Below are positions 12,139-24,030 of a stretch of DNA of 64,000 nt, in pieces. Under the pieces are notes generated by a model, which was not told the origin of the DNA, ran no database searches, and was given only the letters and a program-made list of their open reading frames with translations. Within the stretch, counting starts at the first letter, position 1. Each line of letters begins with the position of its first letter. Position numbers and translations under genes: made by a program. The stretch comes from Diphasiastrum complanatum (taxonomy: Eukaryota; Streptophyta; Lycopodiopsida; Lycopodiales; Lycopodiaceae), in the NCBI GenBank assembly GCA_029204225.1, contig CM055101.1, positions 543,006-607,005 on the forward strand, in the 5' to 3' direction.

Positions 12139-12885
12139 TCATAAAGAATGATGGAAATCAAAAAAGATGGATGAAAAAAATTGCTTATCTTCTCACTATA
12201 GGAACCAATCAAGGGCAAAAAGCCAAATCCTATGTAAGACAAAGCAAAAAATTGTGAGATAGGTCTCACTAGCTTGACAATCTCTCTAAAACAAGATTCG
12301 AATCATCAAAAAAGATGAATTATGGCAAAAGTTATGGTTCTCTGAATTTCACACGTGTGAAATACTCCAACAATGTCAAATTGACTCAAATACAATCAAT
12401 TTGTATGAAACAATTTGCCTAGAACCTATAAATTTTGTCTAAATCACATATAGATGAGATTGGTCAACTTCTAGATGATTTATGTGATCATTCAAGCAAT
12501 AAATGTCATGTACTCACGATTTGCCACAGGTCTAGGCGCCCTACCTACGACTATTCAAAAGCTTATAACTTTTGATTGGCTTATCCAACTGTCATGATTC
12601 AAATTGCATCAGACTACAATTTCTAGCTTTCTAGTGGGCCAATTTGCATGAAATTTGGATCTGAGGTGAGAGAGAACCACCAAACTGAAAATGGGCGGTT
12701 TTCACACGTGCCTGCACCTGAAATTCCGTACAGTACCTGATCTGGACCATTCAAAATGGTTTGAAGCTCTAAATCACCAGAAAACTGCAAATTACTTAGA
12801 AAGTAGAATCTAGACAATTCCTAGCTTGAAATCTGATCAAATTTGCAAACTTTTTGATTAGATTTGCTTGTAAATCTTAGGTAGG
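12139..12885 (-). other. family B leader with ACACGTGT palindrome
   Basis: This is the non-coding leader upstream of family B gag. It matches in order and spacing the leader at 37451-38185, where the distance to the PBS is also about 740 bp. It holds the perfect 16-bp palindrome TTTCACACGTGTGAAA at 12347-12362, with a CACGTG G-box core. The PBS itself is lost: the sequence stops at GGAGCCTACCTAAG, the continuation of a PBS, and fuses to the opposing fragment near 12886. Confidence 0.65.
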
Positions 12886-12889
12886 CTCC

Positions 12890-13665
12890 AAGCATTCTTT
12901 TTCATCCATGTCACCTTATGAAGGAGCCAAGAAGTCCATCTACACAGCAAATGATCATGAGTGTGCTATTGAAGGCATAGGGACCATTCCCTATCGAATC
13001 TACATGCTCTCTACTTCTAAAGTAATTGAAAGTAGAGATGTAGTTTTTCATGAAGAAGAAAAGTACAATCTTGGAGGGGACGAGATCAAGCAACCTCAAA
13101 ATCTATCACCTTTTGTTATGAAGACAATGAACATATGCAGGAGTTGAGATTTGAAGATGGAAGTCCTCGAATTTTCACTCCTAGAAGATCCATGAGGGAG
13201 AGATCTGAGCCTAAGAGGCTCACTTATGATGACAAAGGAAAACAAGTGGAACAACCTCAAGGATTCATCAAGGATGAATCTAAGGTGTGTTTGCTATTTA
13301 GAAGTCTTTATGGCTTGAAGCAAGCACCTAGATCATGGTATTCAAGACTCAACAACTTTCTACTTTCATTAGGATTTGTGCTTAGTGACTATGATCCTTC
13401 TATGTACTTAAAGTTTGATGGTAGTAATATTGTCATTATTCTAATCTATGTAGATGACATTATTCTTAGTGGAAGTTGTTTGATGCTAGTTCAAGAAACT
13501 AAGGATGCATTAGGAGGAGAATTTAAAATGCAAGATCTAGGAGAGATCCATTACATTTTAGACCTTGAGATTGATTTTCATGAAGAGTATGCTTTTCTTT
13601 GACAATCTAGATATGTCTTTTATATGTTGAGAAAATTTTGTCAAAATATTGAAAAATCTATCTAA
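12890..13665 (+). pseudogene. copia family B pol remnant, plus strand, internally deleted
   Basis: The fragment opens in the post-protease region (SPYEGAKKSIYTANDHEC), then jumps at 12992/12993 straight to AYRIYMLSTSK. It therefore lacks the pre-integrase finger and integrase core that copy 2 retains. After the Arg-rich linker RRSMRERSEPKRL a second, older deletion present in both copies removes the start of RT. RT resumes at EQPQGFIKDESKVC and includes SLYGLKQAPRSWY and the catalytic box YVDDIILSG. A stop follows EEYAFL, and the frame is lost near 13665. A one-base loss near 13119 also shifts frame here relative to copy 2. It is non-functional. Confidence 0.85.
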
Positions 13666-15461
13666 TGTTGTGAGTAGGGGTCCTAAAAATGCCAAAGATG
13701 AGTTGAGCTCTTTTGGCTTAGTAAAGACCCATCTTAGAATAAAATATTCAAGGTAGGTAGAAGTAGAAACTCGAGCTACCATAGGAATTGCCATTTGTAC
13801 TATACATCCCACATTTAATGCATGAAAAGTCTATGTGGCACAATCAGACATAGTGAGGTGGCTTGGATAAGTCTAGATAGCCTGAGAGGTGAATCCACAA
13901 CTCCAATTCAACTCAAAGTAGGAGGAGAGTCCATGGATCTAGATATATGTGATGTACTCTCATTGAGAAAATGATGAAATTTGTGTGTAATGCAAATTTG
14001 GAGACAAGTTCTTTGTGCCCTCTCTCTCTCCACGAGTTTTGTACTTGCTATTTTCTCTCTCTAGCTGAGTAGAGACATTAATGATGCTTAGTCTTATGTT
14101 TTGTTCATAGATCTTGCTTATAACACAATAATATTGCTTGTTGTAATCTGGTTGTAACCACTAAATCCATCCAAGAAACTATAAGCTAGATGAATTACAC
14201 ATACCATTCTAACCTAGTATACCATTCGAGTCTCTACCGAAATGGGTGATCTAGGTTCAAACCCATACATAAACATAAATAGGCTATAACTGGTAGTCGA
14301 ATGCTTACTACTACTATATAAAAACTTGATCAAGGACAGATACTTCTCCCATTCAGATTGTCATCATGAAACATATGCTCATAGCGTTTGTTCCATCGTC
14401 TGATTTGTTTTTTCTGTCTGACCATCCATCTCGGCATGATCCGAAGAACTCAAACTCAATGTCATATTTATTTTAGCAAACACGGTCGACCATAAGTGAC
14501 TGGTGAACTTTGGATCATGCTATTTCATAACCAAAATCTCAACCAGAGATCTAATCAAAAGAATATACTGCAAGAGTGAATTTCATTCCTTGTATCAACT
14601 CCCAGTCCACACTAACATCAAGCTGATTACACCTAGCAAGGAACAAGTTTCAACAAACCTTTTCTTGTAATAGACCTCTCTAGTTTTGATAAAAATTGGT
14701 CAGACTTGCGATCAACAATTTTTCTATTACAATAATATTTTATAATTTCCTTCTCTTACATCTTCTAACTATATATCGGTATAATTCTTAGAGGATTTAT
14801 GTAATATCAAAATATCCTATCGTTCTTGATTTCGGAAACAGATCCATCATCTATTCATATTATGGATTCCCCTTGGAATCTATGATATATGCTTTTCCTT
14901 GGTAATTATCTATTCTTCCTATTTCTCCCTCTTTTAACAGGAAACCACATGAGTTTTTAAGGGGTGCATATCAATCTAGATATGCCCTAGGAGAAGTTTC
15001 AAAGAACAAGTTCAAAAAAAAAAATAGAAAGTAAAGAAAAGTGTTGCATCATCGCAACCAAATACAGATGATGTCTCACCATATTTTTGTGAATGACTTA
15101 TTTAAAAAATTTCTTTGCTACCAACATAGAGAAATGACCCATATAATATTGAAGATTCATATAAGAGATACAATATTCAGAAAATGATTTCATTAACCAT
15201 TCATGTGACATTGTCCAAGGTCAATATGTAATAAAAATTACCTTAATGTTGATCTATCAATAGAATTGGAGATTTGTTTCTAAAATGTGTGGACTTATGC
15301 TAATGTAAAAAATTTTGGTACGGTTGAAGACCGTACCAAAGGCCAAAATACCACAAGCCTTAAAAGTATCGTGGCACTCATCCTATCACTCAATATTTAT
15401 TGGCCAAACTATACTTGAAGTGCCATAAGGGTCAAAGATTAAAGAACTAGATTATGCCAAT
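13666..15461. other. ~1.8 kb without a recognised gene
   Basis: Pyrimidine-rich tracts CCCTCTCTCTCTCC at about 14019 and TTTTCTCTCTCTAG near 14053 could belong to a decayed LTR, since they follow the family B RT remnant. I found no coding motif, paired LTR end or RNA gene. A perfect hairpin lies at 15314-15340 and is listed separately. Confidence 0.45.
15314..15340. repeat. perfect 11-bp stem hairpin
   Basis: TTTGGTACGGT (15314-15324) and its exact complement ACCGTACCAAA (15330-15340) are separated by TGAAG. The same hairpin occurs in copy 2 at 33137-33163. No T-run or adjacent gene suggests a terminator, and the function is unknown. Confidence 0.8.
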
Positions 15462-16122
15462 TGTTGAGATTAGGAATTGTGATAGATTCAACTAGTTTGA
15501 TCATATTCGCTATATTTTCATATTTGGCAAATTGAGACCAACTTTGTTTTAGACACATAGTTTGACTTTTGAAAGTTCATTAGTCTAAATTTCATTTGAA
15601 TAGACACTTTTTGAAAGTGTGGGAAAGTTAGAAGTCGAGTTTGAGTAGATTCAAATTTGAATGTTGGGTACTTTGAATCTAGGCCCAGAAATAGTAGGGT
15701 AGCATTTTGGAGGGAAAGTCAAGTGGCCAAATAGAGTTTGGACATGTTATAAAAGGATGTAACTCATGGAGAGAGTGATCTTCTCTCTTCTCTATCTCAT
15801 TTCATGCTTATACATGGTCCTCTTGGGTTCTACTATCCATTGGTGCACTATACTTGTGATTGCATGCAATTTTATGTGTAGAATGATCTATAATTGCTAC
15901 TTTTGGATCCACACGTGTGAAATACAGTAGCTTGCTGGCTTTGTATGGACAGCAACAATAGTTTATCATTTCATTCAAGTTTGATCAATTTCTATTAGTG
16001 TTTGCATCTCATTTTGTGTGTAGATGCTCATTTTTTTACATTGGTGAGATTGGTAGAGTAGCTTCTTTTGTAATTCAAGATCAATTTGTGCATTGGATCA
16101 TCAATTATCTGAAATCCTTCAC
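15462..16122 (+). mobile_element. family A copia 5' LTR, plus strand (~661 bp)
   Basis: The LTR starts TGTTGAGATTAGG and ends near CCTTCACT. It shares long stretches with the minus-strand LTR at 5407-6124, for example ACTTTTTGAAAGTGTGGGAA. A TATAAAAGG box at about 15749-15757 precedes the CT-rich leader of the transcript. The CA terminus is mutated. No 3' LTR partner exists in the window. The ACACGTGTGAAA motif occurs at 15912-15923, inside the transcribed part. Confidence 0.8.
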
Positions 16123-16123
16123 T

Positions 16124-16140
16124 AGGTATTAGAGCTTGTG
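16124..16140 (+). other. PBS, tRNA-iMet type, degenerate
   Basis: GGTATTAGAGCTTGTG follows the LTR end. It matches the copia TGGTATCAGAGC pattern with C-to-T changes and corresponds to the minus-strand PBS at 5388-5406. Confidence 0.7.
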
Positions 16141-16725
16141 TTTCAGGTTATGAAGGAGAAAATCATATCCATCAATGATTTGGTGAAGATATCAAGGCTA
16201 GAGCATGCTAGAGAGGATTCTACACCAAAATCGAGTTTTTTTGCTTTTGTAGATTGGATCTTTTGTAGATCAAAACCCTATATAGGTTCAAAAACTTGAT
16301 CAATTCCAATTCTTGATTTCACATACTAGATTTGGCCAATTTGTGGATCATTGGATCAGCCTAAGTGGTGGCTAATAGATTGCATATCAAATTTTTAGCA
16401 TTTGCATGTAGATTTGGAATAGTCAATTTTTTGTAATTTTGTCAAAACCCTAATTTTGATTGGATCTCTAGATAGTGAGGTTTCTGGACTTCATTTGAGT
16501 GTGTTTCAATCTTAGAAAGTGGCAAAAGTCATTAGATTGAGGACAAATTATAGGTTGATCAAGATTCCATGATTATGTGTGTTGATTTGCTTGGTATAAG
16601 TGCTAGAAGAGAATTTTTGAGATAGTTTCAAATCTTTGTGATTTCTTTTGAAAACATTTGTTGCTATTCAAAGGAGTACTTTGTGCATTGAAACAAGTTG
16701 AAAAGTAAGATCATGTCATTTCTAC
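16141..16725 (+). other. family A leader, plus strand
   Basis: This non-coding leader of about 585 bp lies between PBS and gag ATG. It matches the leader at 4806-5387 in length and in scattered wording. No open frame of note. Confidence 0.6.
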
Positions 16726-18068
16726 ATGGCAACTTTAAGTGGAGTCATGTTGGAAGCCAATGATAGGCTTACCTCAAGTAACTATTCATTGTGAAAAGTC
16801 GGGATGGAATCGCTTCTTGAGATGAATGATGTTTTGGATATTATTGTAGGTTTAGAGGAGAGACCAGCAACACAACAAGATCAAATGATGTATGATAAGA
16901 GAGCCAACATGGCTCTGAACATTATCAATATGAATGTTACCAATGAGCTTCTGAAGGAAGTTGGTAAGTGTACTTCATCCAAGGATGCTTGGGATTCACT
17001 AAAGAAGCTTTATGAATCCAAGTCTACTTCTAGAGTGTTGAATCTAAGAAGGTAAATCTTTTCTCGTTTGCAAAAGAGTGAAGAAAGTCCAAGTACTTTT
17101 GTTTTGAGGATGAAAGCATCAAAATGATGAGTTGGCTTGCATTGATGAGAGCATTAAGGAAGGAGAGCTTGTTCAAGTGATTCTTAATGGATTGTTGGAT
17201 GCTCATGCTAATATTGTTCAAAGTATTGCTATTAAAAAGAATTTGCCAAGTTTGATGGACATTCAAGAGATCTTGATCAATGAAGAATATAGGCTTCAAG
17301 CAAGAGGTGGATCTACATTGACACTTCAAGAGGAGGCTATGTTCACGAAGGGCAAATTCAAGCACAAAATAAAAAGTAAGTGGTCTAAAGGGCAAGATCA
17401 AGTGGATGCATCCTCAAATGAAAAAAAGAAGGATAGATCAAAGCTCAAGTGCTTCTATTGTGGCATCAAAGGACGCTTTGCAAGTGAGTGCTACAAGAAG
17501 AAGAGAGATCAAGGAGACAAGCAATGTAATCTTATTCTTGATGAGGATGTTTTGGATATTGAAGATGCAAATGATGCTTTTGTGATGTCTTCATGTATGA
17601 TTGCTAATGATGGTAGATCCTTGGTGGATTGATAGTGGAGCAAGTTTACAAATGACTTTACACAAACAATACTTCACTTATTTGTTGGCATATGGAGATG
17701 ATTAGAGGGTGATTTACATGGCCAAGGATGGTGAGTGTGCAATCAAAGAGATGGCACAATTCTTATTTCTCTCTCTAGAAATAGGAAAGTTCATTTGGAG
17801 GATGTCTTGTTTATTTCATCTATTACCAAGAATTTGCTTAGTGTGAGTCAAATGCTAAGTAAAGGCCTCAAGGTTGAGTTTGATGGAGATGCTTGTATGA
17901 TCAAAAGGAAGGATGTCTTGATTGGAAAAGGTAATAGGCAAGGGAAGTTGTTCAAACTAGATGCTTGTGTTATTGCTAGCCAAGTTGGATGTGTTTCAAA
18001 GGAGAAAATGCCTATTCAAGAGGTTTGACATAAAAGGATGAGACACCTCAACTTCAAGTCATTGGAGG
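16726..18068 (+). pseudogene. copia family A gag-protease remnant, plus strand (copy 1)
   Basis: The start is ATG 16726 (MATLSGVMLEANDRL). Lesions in order: TGA after NYSL near 16795, TAA near 17055, and a one-base insertion near 17125 that is absent from copy 2. The gag core (MNVTNELLKEVGKC), the Lys-rich segment and the CCHC knuckle CFYCGIKGRFASEC are visible, the knuckle at about 17450-17492. After another frameshift the protease region follows (WWIDSGAS near 17625) and then KNLLSVSQMLSKGLKVEF. In place of integrase, the sequence runs at 18069 into the start of copy 2. That junction fuses this plus-strand frame to minus-strand material. Confidence 0.85.
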
Positions 18069-18797
18069 TGATAGAACCATTCGATATACTCTCTTTATGA
18101 AGACATGTGACTCCACTTGCTGAAAAAATGACTTTCTTGGACTCATCACAAAAAAATGTTGAAGAACCATCTCCTTTATGAATGCACTTAGCAACATCTT
18201 TTTCCATATGCTCAAAGAAATCATTAGCAACAACCTTTTCCAAGGAAGAACCTTCACCACCTCCATCGATGAAGTTAGCTCTTTTCTTACCTTTTGCATG
18301 CTTGCACTTGCCATGAAGAACCATTGAAGAACCATCCTCATAACTAGTCAAGTTAGCACAAAGATGAACATCTCCAAGAAGCATGTTAGATCTTGACCTA
18401 GATCTAGCATAAGGAAGCTTGTTAGACTTTGAATAAGATCCACCAATCTTATTGATGCTAAACTTCGGAAAGTTGAGACCAATATCCTTTTCCATTCCAT
18501 CCGTTTTGTTAGCCATAACAAAAGCATCAAGCTTGCCCCTAGAAACCAAGATTTCTTCCTTATTAATAAAACAAGCATCCCACCAAACTTTACCATGTAT
18601 TCTTTCTCTATCATTTGACCAACACTTAACAGATTCTTTGAAAGTGAAGGAATGTAAAAAACACCATCAAGTCTTGCTTTCCTATTAGTAGAAAGACAAA
18701 TATGAATTGAACCAGTACCTTCAATCACACCCCCACCATTGGCCATGTGTATCACTTTCTTGGCTCCATCATAAGTGACCAAAGAAGTAAAGAACTC
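18069..18797 (-). pseudogene. copy 2 of copia pre-integrase scrap with unusual tail
   Basis: This corresponds to 1294-2022. The only differences I see are two substitutions near 18747-18749, which alter one residue (KKVIHMANGG instead of KKVIRMANGG). The tail frame is cut at the duplication junction, so its last residues differ from those in copy 1 and come from antisense copia sequence. Confidence 0.75.
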
Positions 18798-20657
18798 CTG
18801 GATTTAATCACTCTTGCCTTCAGTACGTGGAAGGAAGAGAAATGCAAGTTTTACATCACCTTCCAAGGAACCACACACAAGGTGCGTGTGAATGAGGCTG
18901 CCCTTGCTGCCATTGGCATAGTGTCTGGTACCCAAGCCTCCCCCAACCATAAGCAAGCTAAACAAGGTATTAAGCCTTACATTGACCTTACAAATGATTT
19001 GCATTGGACCAATGATGGCTATCTCCTCAATGCCATTACTAAGCCTGCCATACATGTTGTTGCCCAGCTCCTAAATAGTTTTTTGATGGTTGGCAACCTT
19101 AGGAAAGACCGTATCACTTCTAAAATCCTACGTAGGATAGTCGAGTCCTACATCAAGATATCCAAAGCCCCTCTCGAACCATATAACTGGTTCAAGACTA
19201 TTACTGGTGAGCTCAAACGAGCCATTAAGAGCAATACCAGGTAGGAATTTGCTGCTAGTTCATTGTTATCTCTTCTAGCAGCCTCCCATCTTGAAAACAG
19301 AATCCATAGCTTTCACCTAGATTCTGTTCTTTCGGTTTATGAAGATGCACTGGCCGAGTCATCACACCAAGCCTCGAATTCACATAGTCAACGTCGTCCA
19401 CACAGCGAGATCGTCATTCCCGACTCGCCTTCCGTGTCACGACATCGTACTAGGCATACATCGTCAACTGCGCTTCCACCCCCTGCTGTTGTTCACACTA
19501 AACTTCCTATTCCCCCTGCCTCTGATGCTTTCCTCGCCTCTGCTTCCACTCAATGATAGTCTATGACCATTGGGGCTACCATTCTCATCACAACTGCCCA
19601 GGCTGCCTCAACCCCACACATAGAAGCTACTTCCCCAAACACGCAGTACTTTATGGATATGTTAGATGATTCCGACCCCCTTGGGGCCTCCGAAGTTTTT
19701 GAAATGCCCCAAATCCCTGCGCCCTTTGACCTCCAATCCTCTAGAAGAGGATTCAAACAATTTCATGATACTACTGGTGGTGTTGAAGATTCATGCCAAT
19801 TATCCCAGCAACCTCAAGATGAAGCTGCACCAGCCACACTTTGGGTTGAGCAAGTTGTGAAATCACCAAAGTAGTTCGATGCCACAGTGCCAGAAGGCTA
19901 TGAAGAGGAAGACCTTTTTGAAGAAGAAGAAATTCTGGCACCTCTTCCACACCAACCAAGGACTGCACCATCAGGTCCTTCTGCTACTACCACCTCCACG
20001 TCAGTAGATTCTGGTGATGCTCTCAGTTTGGTCTCAAGCCTTGCACAAGTGATCCAGTCTATGCTAGAGATAAAAAAACAAATGGAGCGGAGAATCTTGG
20101 ATGTGGGATCAAAAAAATACTCTTATTAGCCAGAAGATTATTTAGTTGGACATCGAAGGATACATCAGCTCCTTGCAAAATGCCCTGACAACCGCACAAG
20201 ATCAGGTGGACAAGGCTGTGTAGGATGCAAAGCAACAAGTGCAGCTGCTACAAGGTCAACTACAGATGACAGAGCAGGATCACACATGTCTCCAAGGTGA
20301 ATTGGATGCAATCACCCTTGTGCGTGATGCGTATCTTCAAACACAAATACCAGATCATCCGGTAACTCCAATGGAGATCGCGTATTTGTTCAAAAAAGTG
20401 AAAACTTACAAAGTGTCCCTTCAGGATTCGAAGGCCGCTTTAACAAATACAAAGGAGCAGCTTCAACTGAGTTGGAAAAGCCTAAAGCAACCATCAGTGC
20501 CTATGAACAAGCTGTCGCTCAAGTGTTGGAAGCCGGACCACAAATCTCAATACCGGTCATGCCACAATTCTTCCCTACGTGCCAAGAGGATGCACCAATG
20601 GATACAGGACTAGATTCGGGTATGGACTAGGGCGGAGCTCAAGAAGTTGAAGAATGA
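18798..20657 (+). pseudogene. copy 2 of the degenerate coiled-coil ORF
   Basis: This corresponds to 2023-3882 with the same in-frame TAG/TGA stops and the same frameshifts, so the gene was dead before duplication. Copy-specific substitutions are few (for example near 19604, 19711, 20188 and 20312). Because of the two changes near 18747, an ATG at 18747 opens a 165-codon frame that starts inside the antisense copia flank. That start is probably fortuitous. Confidence 0.6.
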
Positions 20658-20722
20658 TAGCCAATTCCACAGGCAGTGCAAGGGAGTCCATCTTCATCAA
20701 GGACCATTATTCAGAAGGCCAA

Positions 20723-21575
20723 TCAGTGTCGAGGACCAAATTCAGATTTTTTTTTTTGCACCTTTTTAGACTTTGCAGAAGATCCACCAATCTTATTGAT
20801 GCTAAAAGGTAACTTTGGAAATTTGAGACCAATCTCCTTTTCCATTCCATCAGACTTATCTCTCTTTTTGCCAAAAGAAGAAGTCTCACCTTGATCTTGC
20901 CCTTTAGACCACTTGCCTTTACCTTTGCCCGTGAACTTGCCTTTGATGAACATAGCATCCTCTTCATATTGAGATGTCAATGTAGATCCACCTCCTCCTC
21001 TTCATTGAAGCCTATACTCCTCATTCACCAAGATCTCTTGCAAATCCACAATACTTGGCAAAGTCTTTTGAATAGCAAAACTTTGAACAGAATTAGCATG
21101 ATCATCCAACAAGCCATTAAGTATAAGTTTAACAAGTTCTACCTCCTTAATGCTTTCATCAATACATGCTAACTCATCATTGAATGTCTTAACCCTCAAA
21201 ACAAAAGCATGAGTACTCTCTTCTTTCTTTTGCAAACTTTGAAAGATTTGCCTCCTAAGAGTAAGCACTCTTGATGTAGACTTGGATTCATAAAGCTTCT
21301 TCAAAGCTTCCCAAGCCTCCAAAGATGATGTGCACTTACCAACTTCCTTGAGAAGTTCATTGGTAACATTCATCTTAATCATGTGTAGAGCTCCTTTAGC
21401 TCTCTTGTCATACCTCACTTGATCTTGAGGTTCTTGAGGCCTCTTCTCCACACCTACAACAATCTCCATCAACTCATTCATCTCCAATAAGGACTCCATC
21501 CTCCTTCCAAGTAGAATAGTTGATTGAGGTAGGCCTATCATTGCTCTCCAACATGAATCCACCACTTGTAGCCAT
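20723..21575 (-). pseudogene. copy 2 of copia family A gag, minus strand
   Basis: This corresponds to 3953-4805 and keeps the same frameshifts and the same loss of the zinc knuckle. One substitution near 20931 changes KGKFKGKGKG to KGKFTGKGKG. A 5-bp deletion just upstream, near 20706, changes the spacing to the coiled-coil pseudogene. Confidence 0.85.
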
Positions 21576-22157
21576 GTTGCAATCACCTGATCTTCTTCTT
21601 TCAACCTGTTCCAATGCACAAAGCACTCTCTTGAATGTCAACAATTGAACTCAAAAAGAAATCACAAATATATCGAACCTCTCAAAGCTCTTCTATCACT
21701 CTAACTAGAAAATCAACACATAGAATAGTGAAATCTTGATCAACCTATGATCTATCCTCAATCAAATGATTCTTGCCACTTCCTAAGATTGAAACACACT
21801 CAAATGAAGTTCAGTAACCTCACAAACTAGAGATCCAATCTAAATTATGGTTTTGACAAAATCACAAAAAATTGAATATCTCAAATTCTACATGCAATTT
21901 CTAGAAACTTGATATATCTTCTTGTAGACTCCAATGAGACCTTCCTAAAGCACCAAAAGTCATATAATTCCAGTAAGCCAAGTGTGAAATTGTAATTGAT
22001 CAATTATATAACCCTATATTGAGTTTTGACCTACAAAAGGTAAATTCTACACATGCAAAAATGCTGACTTTTGAGTAGAGATCAATCTAGCATGCTCTAG
22101 CATTGGTAACTCCTCCGAATCCTTGCTAAAGATGGCTGATCCTTTCATAACCTGAAA
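21576..22157 (-). other. copy 2 of family A leader
   Basis: Non-coding leader corresponding to 4806-5387, with one substitution noticed near 21783. Confidence 0.6.
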
Positions 22158-22176
22158 CACAAGAGCTCCGATACCA
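22158..22176 (-). other. copy 2 PBS, tRNA-iMet type
   Basis: TGGTATCGGAGCTCTTGTG on the minus strand, identical to the PBS in copy 1 at 5388-5406. Confidence 0.85.
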
Positions 22177-22902
22177 TGTAAAGGATTTCAGACCATTCAA
22201 AATCCAATCCATGTCCCTGATCTTTGGTTACAAAAAGGAACAAACCAACAATCCTACCAATGTAGAAAAATCAGCATCTACATACAAAATGAGATGCAAA
22301 CTCTAAGAGATATTGATCAAACATGAACCAAAACATAAAATATGTTTGTTGTCCGTACAATTACAGTAACCTACCGTATTTCACATGCATGGAACTGAAA
22401 ATAGCAATAAATGATCATTCTACACACAAGATTTCAAGATATCACCAAGATAGTCTCATCAAATTGCGATTGCAACCTTTCCATCTATTCCTACTAGTTC
22501 TTGCCCTGCTGTATAAGCAACACACTGCACCAATGAGTAGTAGAACCCAAAGAGAACCATGTATAATGATGAAATGAGAGAGAGAAGAGAGAAGATATGT
22601 CTCTCCACGAGTTACATCCTTTTATAGAGTTTCCAAACCCTATTTGGCCACTTGGTTTTCCCTCCAAAATGTAAACCCTACTATTTTTGAGTCTAGATTC
22701 AATGTACCCAAAGTTCAAATTTGAATCTCTCTCAAACTCGACTACTAACTTTCCCACACTTTCAAAAAGTGTTTATTGAATATATTTTAAACTAATATAA
22801 CTTCACAAAGTTTATCTCTAAGTCTAAAATGAGTTTTGGCCTCATATTGACAATTTACCAAAATATGACTAAACTAGACTAAACTAGTTGAAATCTCTCA
22901 CA
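22177..22902 (-). mobile_element. copy 2 family A 5' LTR, minus strand (726 bp, full edge)
   Basis: This copy preserves the complete LTR edge TGTGAGAGATTTCAACTAG at 22902, which lets the family A LTR start be placed. Copy 1 has lost 8 bp at this edge. The inner end is CCTTTACA next to the PBS. The TATA box lies at about 22619-22627. Confidence 0.8.
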
Positions 22903-23578
22903 ATACCCACATTGGGAGAGCACCCGGCATGGAGAATTACCATTTTTGAGAAAACTCCGGAATATATTAGGATTATGTGGCCAGCCCTCGCCAATTGCGG
23001 GTAGATCCATATTATGTACCAATGCCAAGAAGAAATAAATAGAAGGATTTGGGATTGGCTATGGACAAAATTACAATCCATACGCCCAATTGGCCAATCA
23101 TCCATCAGCCATACACTTGGACAATATCAGTGGATTTCCACCGGGCCTTACAAGCATACTAGCGGGAGTATATACACTCTCCCAATCCTACAATGAGACA
23201 ATCAATATTGTTTGCAAAAGATTTAACTATGTTGGCATCAGTGGCAACCAGATGGGATGATTGCCTTCCTCTTTTGGCATTCGATCCAAATAAGCCAATG
23301 GCCTCAGAGAATATCAAGGATCAACTGCCGGTTACTCGACTATATTTTTGTGCAGCAATGATTGGAGGCTCCTAGGAATCTCGCTTCACGTCATGGACAA
23401 CTTCCACGTGGATTGCCAGAGCTCATTGTTGTTTTTTGCCGCACAATTTAGATTTCAACACTGCCCGACTCGACTTTATGGAGAAGGTGCAGTATCGTTT
23501 AATAAAGATTCATCGTGAAGCCAATAAAAGTCCCCTATAACTGCATCTTGCAGGTGTCATGGGACCACCACCAGTTTT
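22903..23578 (+). pseudogene. copy 2 of unclassified 3' internal remnant
   Basis: This corresponds to 6125-6800. The 60-codon open frame is at 23193-23375. There are a few private substitutions, such as near 23066 and 23330. Family not recognised. Confidence 0.4.
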
Positions 23579-24030
23579 GGTGGGGGATATTGTTGGAGGA
23601 TTTGCGGATCCCAAGGCAACCCTAACCCTAGTTTATAAGTGAGAGGGATTTGGCACCCTACGTATGTAAGTCCAACCCGATGATCACATAGAGATTTAAT
23701 TAATTAGAAAGTCAATAGAAGGACTTTAGGCCTATTTGTGGGACTTTTAATGTTGCAGGGCCTAAATGTCAAGTTAGCGAATAAAGTTGGGTTTCCTCCA
23801 ATTTGGATGGTTCCCACTCTTTTTTAAATTTAAATAATTAGGGAGACACTAATGGATCAATATGATTCAGAGGCCAAGGTCCTCCTCCCTACTATAAAAA
23901 GGGACCAACTCGAGTTCCTACACATGTTCATTTTCTCATTTCAATAAAGCAAATTGGTTCTCTTGTGAAATGGATTTATGAATGTCCTTGCTCTCTATCA
24001 CTTTTCCTCCATCTCTCATGTTTTATTTGG
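23579..24030 (+). mobile_element. copy 2 of PPT and partial LTR
   Basis: PPT-like GGTGGGGGAT at 23579-23588, LTR start TGTTGGAGG at 23591, TATAAAAA at about 23893 and AATAAA at about 23943. The right end is not determinable, as in copy 1. Confidence 0.55.

Larger units (their letters stand above)
1294..18068 (+). repeat. tandem duplication, copy 1 (16,775 bp)
   Basis: The sequence from 1294 onward reappears from 18069 onward almost unchanged. Coordinate offsets are +16775 up to about 3.9 kb, +16770 to 6.1 kb, +16778 to 12,992, then about +17822. Copy 1 therefore differs by a 5-bp insertion near 3920, an 8-bp loss at the LTR edge near 6119, and absence of 1,044 bp after 12,992. Substitutions seen by eye number roughly 30, so identity is about 99.8%. 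The three boundaries (1294, 18069, 35891) all carry the tetranucleotide TGAT, which suggests a microhomology-type junction. A false haplotypic duplication in the assembly would look similar. Confidence 0.95.

Noticed and set aside
14215-14275. tRNA-like GGTTCAAACCC T-arm
   Set aside because: The flanking bases do not form a T-stem, acceptor stem or anticodon arm, so it is a chance match.
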